Of a stretch of DNA of 64,000 nucleotides, positions 37,520 to 44,791 are shown in pieces. Origin of the DNA: Stentor roeselii. Its lineage: Eukaryota; Ciliophora; Heterotrichea; Heterotrichida; Stentoridae. The first letter of the stretch is position 1, and the number at the start of each line of letters is the position of its first letter. Below the pieces are notes generated by a model. The model saw only the letters and a list, made by a program, of their open reading frames with translations. It was not told the origin of the DNA and searched no databases. The stretch spans positions 62,001-126,000 of the forward strand of contig RSEH01000039.1 in assembly GCA_006503475.1 (NCBI GenBank), read 5' to 3'. Both the position numbers and the translations under genes were made by a program.

Positions 37520-38019
37520 TAGTAATGAGGTTTTTATCTTATTTGAATACTAATTTTAATAGTATTATTAATATCTAAGGCTTGAAGATTATTAGTAAGT
37601 TTAAAAGTATATAATATACTTATATTGAAAAAATTGTTTCAAAAAGATTTAATTAAGATTTTTCAGGCATGTATTGAGAAACCTGTGAAAAATTTATCAA
37701 AAAATTGATAAAGTATGTTCCATTCAACGATTCGTTTCAGATAATAGAAAATTTTGAGATAATTATTCTTCAATGTATATAATTTCTAACTCTTTGATTA
37801 AATTTAAGTTATACCAATTTTTCAATCTGATTCTTAATAATAAAAAATTATTTTATTTGATTTATCACGTAAATTATTCCTAATAATTAAAATTTTAAAC
37901 TCGTCACAACAATTTTTAGAATCTAATCATTTTCTTATAGTCTTTACTACTCTAAATTGTCTATCTTCTGAAATATTGTATAATTTATACCCATACTAAA
38001 ATAATTTAATAATTAATCA
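37520..38019. other. AT-rich spacer in the receptor cluster
   Basis: 500 bp, very AT-rich. I see no coding character and no clear receptor remnant. It must hold the promoter of the next receptor gene. Confidence 0.5.
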
Positions 38020-38841
38020 ATGAAGCTTGAGTTTATTCCAGTGCTATGCATTTGCCTTATCAGCATTATTGTATCAATTTTATGTTTAGCTCTCTACATA
38101 TTCAAAAGAAAGCAGATCGATAAAGATTTATCAACCTTTCTTTTAGTCAATCAGATGTTAGATTTACTCTTGTGTACTAATACTCTAATTAATCCTAACT
38201 ACTCTGAAGGAACTTTGTGCACCTTTCAGGGATTTTGCGATCAGTTTACGAGTTTTCTTCTGATAGAATGGGACATCATAATAGTATTTAAGATTTACTA
38301 TCAAATTTTCAATAGAAGATTTCCTCTTTCCATCACCAGCGCGCTTTCAGTAGGTGTTTCTTTTATTATTGCAATCATCCCTGTGCCACTTAAATACTAT
38401 AAAGTAAACTACATTTATTGTACGTTCGATAACAAAAGTCACTTAATATTATATTTTTGCTATATTCCACTTTGGGTTAGTGCAGTAGTAATCTTTATCA
38501 TTCTCAATAGAGTTGAAAAGATTTCTAAGAAAAGATTAAGTAATAAAAAAAATAGAAATGAATTCATCTTTGCCTTGAAACTTTTTCCAATATCTCTAAT
38601 CTTTTGCTACATGTTCTTATCAGTATCTAGAATTGTTGAAATCTTTATTGATAGTAATTCACTCAAAGCCTATTTCATCTTTTCTCTCTGTTTTTCTAGG
38701 ATTCATGGAACTATAAACGGAGTTATTACTTTCAAAAGCTACTGGAAAAGTGAAAAACTAAAAAAAATTGAATCATCTTCTGAAATAGAGAATTTTTCAC
38801 AACTTATAAGAGAAGATTCTATGAATATTAAGAAAAAGTAA
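38020..38841 (+). CDS. 7TM receptor, cAMP-receptor-like (copy 2)
   Basis: A 273-residue 7TM protein. TM1 is MKLEFIPVLCICLISIIVSI, followed by a basic loop (FKRKQIDKD) and TM2 with LLVNQMLDLLLC. TM3 is introduced by LCTFQGFCDQFTSFLLIEWD. The extracellular Cys is in YIYCTFDNKS, TM5 carries CYIPLWVSAVVIF, TM6 has LFPISLIFCYMFLSVSRIVEIF and TM7 has FSLCFSRIHGTINGVITF. It is close to copies 3 and 4 over the full length, so these three arose by recent duplication. The cytosolic tail is Ser-rich, a possible site for receptor phosphorylation. Confidence 0.82.
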   Translation: MKLEFIPVLCICLISIIVSILCLALYIFKRKQIDKDLSTFLLVNQMLDLLLCTNTLINPNYSEGTLCTFQGFCDQFTSFLLIEWDIIIVFKIYYQIFNRRFPLSITSALSVGVSFIIAIIPVPLKYYKVNYIYCTFDNKSHLILYFCYIPLWVSAVVIFIILNRVEKISKKRLSNKKNRNEFIFALKLFPISLIFCYMFLSVSRIVEIFIDSNSLKAYFIFSLCFSRIHGTINGVITFKSYWKSEKLKKIESSSEIENFSQLIREDSMNIKKK

Positions 38842-39639
38842 AAAAAAGATGTTCAAAAACTACTATTAGTTAGATTAGGCTAATAAATAAGGTTTAAGCT
38901 GGTTATTAAATGTGCTGCTATTTGAATTGATAAATTTTTTCTATCTGTTGATTAAATTTATGAAATTTTAACGATTGTATATCAAACTTTTTATGATTAA
39001 GAGTTTTAATAAATATCAGATGATTGAAATTATAGATTTACAGATTCAAGAAATAAATTAATATAATAGAAGGATATTAGATCTTTATTTATTTGATGAA
39101 TCCAATTCATTAGATTTGATTATTGAATATGAATCCAAATTTATACTAAGAACTGCTAACTCAGGCTAATTCAATAAAATTATATAAAATGAACATTTGA
39201 CAGAAATAGTAAAAAGGTATCTCATAATAATTTACTGCTATATTCCACTTTGTTTCAATATTTCATAATTTTTAATTCTTTACCGAATTGATTGGATTTC
39301 TTAAGAAATGCTTGATCAAACAGTAGAAATGGGTTCATATTTTCATTTGAATATTTTAAGGGACTCTAATTTTTTATATAAGCATCAAGGCTTGTCGAAA
39401 TCATTGAAGATAATCATTCAACTAAAGTTTATTTTCTCATTTACCTGAGTTGAGTTTTATTATGGTAACATTAACCAAATAATTACTTTGAACATCTAAT
39501 TTAAGTATCTTAAAAGAAAGTGGCTGATTCTACATTCGAATCTTTGTATTAAATTCACAACTTTAATATAATGACTAAAGAACTACTGAAGGAAATTAGC
39601 TATTGATTGAGAAAAGTTAAATTACTATAATAAATATCA
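38842..39639. other. Spacer with decayed receptor copy
   Basis: 798 bp between receptor copies 2 and 3. The central part holds the relic listed separately (about 39090-39510). The flanks are plain AT-rich DNA. Confidence 0.55.
39090..39510 (+). pseudogene. Decayed 7TM receptor gene of the same family
   Basis: The DNA aligns by eye with the intact neighbours although it has no open frame. TGCTATATTCCACTTTG at 39236-39252 is identical over 17 bases to copy 2 (38458-38474, TM5). The stretch near 39326 (GAAATGGGTTCAT) matches GGAATGAGTTCAT of copy 3. The CTTGTCGAAATCATTGAAG stretch matches the SRxxEI region at the end of TM6, and AACCAAATAATTACTTT matches the end of TM7. Upstream, ATTAGATTTGATTATTG near 39109 resembles the TM2 code. 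The 5' end is missing or too worn to see, and several small deletions and stops are present. It is a fifth copy that has died. Confidence 0.7.
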
Positions 39640-40467
39640 ATGAAGTCTGATTTTATTCCAGTGATGTGCATTAGTCTTACTAGCATCATCGTATCAGTTT
39701 TTTGTATAGGCTTGTACTTTTTCAAGAGAAAGTATGTTTCTAAGGATTTTTCAATCTTTTTTCTTGTCAATCAAATACTAGATTTGATATTGTGCATCAA
39801 TACTCTGATTAACTCAAGTGGTTCTACAGGAGATTTATGCATATTTCAAGGATTTTGTGATCAATTTACCGGTGTTTTATTGATAGAATGGAACGTCATC
39901 ATCATGTATAAAATTTATGCTGAAATATTCAATAAAAAATTTAATCTCGTGTTCATGAGTCTAGTATCATTCATCATATCTTTTATTATTGCAATTATTC
40001 CAGTTTTCCTTGAATATTACGGGAAAAATTTAATTTACTGTACATTTAAGACAACAGGAGATCATAGTTATCTGATTATAATATGTTTCTACATTCCACT
40101 TTGGCTTAGCTCAATCGCTATTGTTTATATGCTAAGCAAGATTGAAAAAACTTCAAAAAAGCGAATGTTTGATCGAAGCAGCAGGAATGAGTTCATGCAT
40201 ACTTTGAGACTTTTTCCTATTTCTCTGATATTTTGTCATTTTTTCATATCAGTATCTAGACTACTTGAAATCTTCCAAGGCAATACTTCAAAAGAAGAAT
40301 TTTTGGTCTCATCTATTTGTTTGTGTCGTACTCATGGAATCATCAACGGAATTATTTCATTAAGATGCTACTGGAAAAACTTTAAAGTGAAAATAGTTGA
40401 AAAAAGTTCTGAATCTATAGATCAAATTTCTCAAATTATTATGGATGAATCAACAATTAAGAATTAA
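39640..40467 (+). CDS. 7TM receptor, cAMP-receptor-like (copy 3)
   Basis: A 275-residue 7TM protein, near-collinear with copies 2 and 4. It has MKSDFIPVMCISLTSIIVSV in TM1, FFLVNQILDLILC in TM2, LCIFQGFCDQFTGVLLIEW before and in TM3, LIYCTFKTTGDHSYL in the second extracellular loop, YIPLWLSSIAIVY in TM5, LFPISLIFCHFFISVSRLLEIF in TM6, and SICLCRTHGIINGIISL in TM7. The leader AATAAATATCAATG matches the start context of copy 2. Function as in the family; ligand unknown. Confidence 0.82.
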   Translation: MKSDFIPVMCISLTSIIVSVFCIGLYFFKRKYVSKDFSIFFLVNQILDLILCINTLINSSGSTGDLCIFQGFCDQFTGVLLIEWNVIIMYKIYAEIFNKKFNLVFMSLVSFIISFIIAIIPVFLEYYGKNLIYCTFKTTGDHSYLIIICFYIPLWLSSIAIVYMLSKIEKTSKKRMFDRSSRNEFMHTLRLFPISLIFCHFFISVSRLLEIFQGNTSKEEFLVSSICLCRTHGIINGIISLRCYWKNFKVKIVEKSSESIDQISQIIMDESTIKN

Positions 40468-40558
40468 GTTTATTAACAGTAATGATCATAAAAACTACAC
40501 TAAATATTCTATATCAAAGTAATCCCTACAACCTTAACCTTAATTAAATCCAAAATAA

Positions 40559-41371
40559 ATGGATAATGATTTTGTTCCAGTCCTATGCATGTGCTTGATC
40601 AGTATTATAATTTCTTTTATCTGTATGTCTCTTTACATCTTAAAGAGATCAGTAATAGAAAAAGACTTTTCTTTTTATTTACTCGGAAATCAGCTAATCG
40701 ATATGCTCTTATGCATAGTTACAATTATTAATACAAATCAATCCAATAACGCTTTCTGCACTTTTCAAGGATTTTCTGAGCAGTTCTTAAGTTTTTTACT
40801 AATCGAATGGGACATAATAATAGTTTTCAAGGTATACAAAGAGATTCATAATCAGAAATTTCCCTTAAAACTTTCGATAGCGATTTCTTTGATCTTATCA
40901 TTTATTTTAGCGCTGATTCCAATGATATCAGACTCATATGGTAAAAACGTGATATTTTGTTCAATTATAACATCTGGGAACTACAAATATTTAATCTTCC
41001 TCATCTTCTACATCCCTTTTTGGCTGTCCTGCATAATTATTCTATTCCTGCTATTCAAGGTAGAAAAAATAATCAAATTAAGGTTGCATGATAAAGACAG
41101 CAGGTCAGAATACTTACAAACATTAAGACTCATCCCATACTCTTTAGTCTTCTGTTATTTCTTTGTATCACTTTCTCGAATAATAGAAGCTTCAACAGAA
41201 ATGACTGAATCTCTGCATTCATATTTAATATTTTCCTTAACTTTATGTCGATCACATGGTTTCATTAACGGCGTAATTGCAATAACAAGGTTAAAAAATA
41301 ACTCATCCTTAAACATGAGTATCTCAACTCCCCGCTCCATAAACATAATATCTAATCTTCTTTCATCCTAA
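40559..41371 (+). CDS. 7TM receptor, cAMP-receptor-like (copy 4)
   Basis: A 270-residue 7TM protein, 91 bp after copy 3 on the same strand. TM1 is MDNDFVPVLCMCLISIIISF; TM2 has LLGNQLIDMLLC; TM3 follows FCTFQGFSEQFLSFLLIEWD, in which the second Cys of copies 2 and 3 (GFCDQF) is Ser. The extracellular loop has VIFCSIITSGNYKYL, TM5 FYIPFWLSCIIILF, TM6 LIPYSLVFCYFFVSLSRIIEA and TM7 FSLTLCRSHGFINGVIAI. Convergent with the TatD-like gene, 15 bp between stops. Confidence 0.82.
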   Translation: MDNDFVPVLCMCLISIIISFICMSLYILKRSVIEKDFSFYLLGNQLIDMLLCIVTIINTNQSNNAFCTFQGFSEQFLSFLLIEWDIIIVFKVYKEIHNQKFPLKLSIAISLILSFILALIPMISDSYGKNVIFCSIITSGNYKYLIFLIFYIPFWLSCIIILFLLFKVEKIIKLRLHDKDSRSEYLQTLRLIPYSLVFCYFFVSLSRIIEASTEMTESLHSYLIFSLTLCRSHGFINGVIAITRLKNNSSLNMSISTPRSINIISNLLSS

Positions 41372-41386
41372 ACTAAAAATCCAAAC

Positions 41387-42301
41387 CTAAACTTTAAACA
41401 TCTGACAAGCATTATTAAAAGTAACTTCCGCCAGTCTTTCCTCTTCAACCCCTTTAATTGCAGCAACAGCCTGCAAGACCTGCCTATTTATTTCTTACAC
41501 AATAGTACAAGGTTCATTTCTTCCCCTTACCAGAAATTCCGAGGAGTACTTAGCTTTATCCTTAAACTGAAAAGTAGTCCGAACATATTGATAAGCAGGG
41601 CTAGTTTTCCTAATCTCACAATAAGGACAGTCAGTTTCAATCATCATCCTTTCAAGCGGAATCTGCCTGACGACCTCGACATTTTCTTCAGTCTTCAAAG
41701 AGCACCCATTGACGCCGATGAAGAGGTCAAGTGCGAGGAGGTCATGAAGTTCTTCAAGAGTTCCTGTGAAACTATGGACAACGCCCGTTGAGAACTTGCC
41801 TCTGTTGTTTCGCACTATTGAGAGGAAGTCGTTTCCTGTGTTTCGGTTGTGAAGGTACATTGGAAGACCTGTCGACTCAGCAAGCTCAAAATGAGGAGCG
41901 AAGGCTTTTAGCTGGCTTTCTTTTGATGAGAAATGCAAACGGTCGTAGTCTAAACCGCATTCGCCGATCGCCACACATTTGGCACCTGCTGTTTGGATCA
42001 GTGATGATAGATTCGGGAAGTAGTCATCTGAGTCTACTGTCTGAATAGTGGTTACTGACGCTAGGCATGGGTGAACTCCTATTGTGCAGAAACAGCTATC
42101 GTACTTTCTTGAGACTTCTAAGGCTTTTTGGGATTGCTTTAAATTTCCACCTGCTAGTAAAAACTTTTCTACACCGTATGACTGCGCTCGTGAGATTACT
42201 GTTGAGATGTCTTCTGTGTGGTGGTGCTTTTTGTTGTAAATGCCTTGATATGATTTGTCCGATAAGTTAGCAGCTATATCGAAAAATCGTAGTCGAGACA
42301 T
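41387..42301 (-). CDS. TATDN1: TatD-family DNase, TATDN1 type (one 15-nt intron)
   Basis: Joined from 41499-42301 and 41387-41483: 299 residues. Metal-dependent 3'-5' deoxyribonuclease of the TIM-barrel hydrolase family, implicated in nuclear DNA degradation and repair. The N-terminus FFDIAANLSDKSYQGIY, the ligand motifs IGVHPC, IGECGLDYDR, MYLHNRN, GVVHSFTG and MIETDCPYC are all present and in family order. The unspliced frame ends after GRNEPCTIV; splicing adds QVLQAVAAIKGVEEERLAEV and on to CQMFKV, matching the conserved tail of TATDN1 (RNEPCHI-IQ-...-LYNNTIKVF). In the usual LHCRN the Cys is Asn. The spliced reading is strongly supported. Confidence 0.95.
41484..41498 (-). other. 15-nt intron in the TatD-like gene
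   Basis: Minus-strand GTAAGAAATAAATAG, GT-AG, phase 2, with T-A at positions 9-10. Confirmed by the conserved TATDN1 tail regained after splicing. Confidence 0.93.
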
Positions 42302-42482
42302 TTCTAATCAATAACAAAGACTATCAAAAATTTATCTAAATTGAAACACTAAATTTTCACAAATCGAAAACTTTATAAGTGAGATCTCACATCATACCTA
42401 ACTAAAGACTGCATTAAATTATCTCAAAATCCATCTTCTCGATTCCCGATAATAACTATTCTAAATCCTATAAATATTCCTA

Positions 42483-43310
42483 ATGAGCAAACACTCTACA
42501 AATCACTTCGAACCCCCTCTGATGAAAAAAGTGAAACTCGAAGAACCTACAGACACCCTAGAAAAATCCATAGAAAAACTTCAAACCCTTTATCTAAAAG
42601 AAGGTTTATCCCAACAAATAACAACTTACCTGAAACATCTTTCAAAAAACCCTAAAATTCCTTCCGAGTTCAAAAGTCAGCCACTTCTCCAGCTCTTCGA
42701 AGAATGCTGCAAAGATTTCTTATTAAACGACCTAGAAATAGTCTTCTGGGGTCTCCTCATAGAAAAAATCATCTGGTGTGAAAAGTCTCAGAACATAAAA
42801 GTTCAATTGTTGTACTCGGCTTACGCTTCTAAAGTCAACTTGAACCTTGAAGGTGATCTTGACTTGCTGAATTCTTTTTTGGATTTGAAATATTCAGGCT
42901 TTCAGAATGGTTTCGCTTCTTGGAAGTCGAAACATTGGGAAAAATTATTTGTGCCTCTCAGAGAATTTAACAAGGCCTTCAAGTTCTACATGATGATACC
43001 TGTAAAAGATATAATAGACTACAATTACTATGTTGATGAACTACTTCATATCGCTCCTCCGGCTGGTATCTTGGAAAAAGAAACGAAACTTGAGTTTTTT
43101 GTTAAGAGTGAAGATGAAATTGAGGAGGGCAAAATCCCTGAACTCTTGAATCTTAACTCTGTTCTTGCTACTTTTGAACCCACTTTACCTGTTTTACAGG
43201 ATAATTGGAAAAGTATTGATGTTAGTAAAGAAATTGAGTTTGATGAATCACCTGTTAGATTTTGCGTACTTGGTGAAAGAGAAAATTCCTGCCTACCTCA
43301 CAAATGTTAA
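42483..43310 (+). CDS. Protein of unknown family
   Basis: A 275-residue soluble protein with a short basic, possibly nuclear-targeting start (MKKVKLEEP near 14), then mostly helical segments (LEKSIEKLQTLYLK, LLQLFEECCKDFLLNDLEIVFWGLLIEKII). Trp/Phe-rich patches lie near 145-160, and an acidic C-terminal half follows. No domain recognised. The C-terminus is uncertain: removing a possible 16-nt intron (43266-43281) would replace the last 15 residues with KIPAYLTNVNLKLLSNYVLTN and end at 43347, overlapping the convergent neighbour by 4 bp. Divergent from the TatD-like gene with 181 bp between starts. Confidence 0.7.
   Translation: MSKHSTNHFEPPLMKKVKLEEPTDTLEKSIEKLQTLYLKEGLSQQITTYLKHLSKNPKIPSEFKSQPLLQLFEECCKDFLLNDLEIVFWGLLIEKIIWCEKSQNIKVQLLYSAYASKVNLNLEGDLDLLNSFLDLKYSGFQNGFASWKSKHWEKLFVPLREFNKAFKFYMMIPVKDIIDYNYYVDELLHIAPPAGILEKETKLEFFVKSEDEIEEGKIPELLNLNSVLATFEPTLPVLQDNWKSIDVSKEIEFDESPVRFCVLGERENSCLPHKC
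43266..43281 (+). other. Possible 16-nt intron (weak)
   Basis: GTACTTGGTGAAAGAG, GT-AG and of the right length to shift to the open frame ending at 43347. There is no T or C before the expected branch A (a G instead) and no homology to decide, so the unspliced frame is equally possible. Confidence 0.25.
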
Positions 43311-43343
43311 CCTCAAACTCCTAAGTAATTATGTTCTAACTAA

Positions 43344-44618
43344 TTAGTTCCATCCTTGGTTGAAAATAAACCGATAAGCCAAGTCCCTGAAAACATAAGG
43401 TTGTCCCCATCCGACCCAGTTTCCAGCATCCATGACATTAACAAAAGTAAAATTGCTATAAGTCTGAACATATCCAGCAATATCTCCTTTGACCTTCCAA
43501 GATCCCCTTCTACTAGCATGATAATTAGAACTAAGTTCCCAATCCCAATTTTTCACCCAATAGCCAAGTCCCATGATGTTGCAATAAAGGTCATCCTGTC
43601 CATGATAAATCATTACTTTCATGTTCTGAAGCAAAGTCGGCATCAGGTGAGTCGCGATTCCTTGCATGAAGTCATATTCGAAGCTGTAGTAAATTTCACT
43701 GTTAAACTGTTGCCATTTAGCACCTGGAGGAACGTTAAAGGTCTTCTTTGTTGAGGCCTGGTTCAAGAAATTGCTTAGTGCCGGGAATGATGGAGTCCCG
43801 TAATACCGCATGTCGTAGGCGCTCACGTTTCCAGTGTAACCTTCGAATTGACCGAAGTAGTAAAGCCAGGTGTTGAAGGCGTCGGTGTAGTTTCCTATAC
43901 TTATCAACTGCTGGATCTGGCTTTCACCTTGTTGAAGCTGCTGGGCTTGCTGGCTGTTTATTAGACCTAACTGGAATGCGAATTGGTCGTAAAATGGAGT
44001 TTGGTAAAGACCGTCTCCCCAGGGATTTCCGAGAGCGATTCCTTTTAGGATTATTGGAATGTTTGATGAAATCTGGTTTTCTTCTAGGATGTAGTTGGCA
44101 ATCGCCGGAACAAAGTGTCCAGAATAATCTTCACCAAACCAAAACACATCTCTTTGAAACCAACTAGGGTACTTCTTAATCAATTTTTGCAAGAACTGAT
44201 AAAGATAAGGCAAAGCACTGACAGTTGTATTATGAAAGTCTGTAGGTTGAGAAGCATAAGAAAATCCGGTGCCATATGGAAAGTCGATTGCCAGAATATG
44301 ACAGCGATGTGCCAAAGTCGCAGGGTTATTCACAGTGTTTCCGTTTTCGTCAATGGTGAAAGGAGCGAGTCCTTCAACAAACAAGCCGATTTCAGAAGCG
44401 TAGCCAGGTCCTCCAGCAGTCCAGATGATGAGTGGTCGGTTGTCGTGGCTGATGTCGCCTCCCACTGAGGTGAACATCCAGTAAAACATTGAGCTCCCTG
44501 TGACAGGCGTGAGAAGAATCTCTCCTGAATAGCCTTTATAGCCGTTGTAGTTGAAAGGGCCGTCCATATCAGCGGAGACTAGGGCTAATAAAGCGAACAA
44601 CATCATTTTATTCATCAT
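43344..44618 (-). CDS. Serine-carboxypeptidase-like protein (S10) with altered catalytic residues
   Basis: A 424-residue secreted or lysosomal protein. I place the start at the ATG at 44618 (MMNKMMLFALLALVSAD), a clear signal peptide; the frame is open upstream only from a TTG. The S10 layout is complete: oxyanion-hole segment WTAGGPGYAS at 66-75, IDFPYGTGFSY, FGEDYSGHFVP at 161-171, GIALGNPWGDG, YHGQDDLYCN at 338-347 and DAGNWVGWGQP at 397-407. Family nucleophile motif is GESYAG, so Ser is Asp164 here, and the His of GAGHMVP is Asn400. Asp343 is kept. Classical peptidase action is therefore unlikely. Glycosylation sites are frequent. It may be a binding protein or chaperone, or have a changed chemistry. 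Confidence 0.85.
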   Translation of the reverse strand: MMNKMMLFALLALVSADMDGPFNYNGYKGYSGEILLTPVTGSSMFYWMFTSVGGDISHDNRPLIIWTAGGPGYASEIGLFVEGLAPFTIDENGNTVNNPATLAHRCHILAIDFPYGTGFSYASQPTDFHNTTVSALPYLYQFLQKLIKKYPSWFQRDVFWFGEDYSGHFVPAIANYILEENQISSNIPIILKGIALGNPWGDGLYQTPFYDQFAFQLGLINSQQAQQLQQGESQIQQLISIGNYTDAFNTWLYYFGQFEGYTGNVSAYDMRYYGTPSFPALSNFLNQASTKKTFNVPPGAKWQQFNSEIYYSFEYDFMQGIATHLMPTLLQNMKVMIYHGQDDLYCNIMGLGYWVKNWDWELSSNYHASRRGSWKVKGDIAGYVQTYSNFTFVNVMDAGNWVGWGQPYVFRDLAYRFIFNQGWN

Positions 44619-44791
44619 TTTTCTAATTATTCTCCAGTTTTTACTCGTCCACCCAGTAAATACAAATACTCCCAAGTCAGTAAGCTTCAAAATTAATCTA
44701 ATCCTATCAAAAAAGTTGATTTCTAATAATCCAATGAGTTATTTCAAGTCAAGCATGCGAGACCGGGTTTCTTAACATGTGAATATTAAAT

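Noticed and set aside
44619-44690. Upstream extension of the carboxypeptidase-like gene
   Set aside because: It begins at a TTG, and the ATG at 44618 starts a clean signal peptide.
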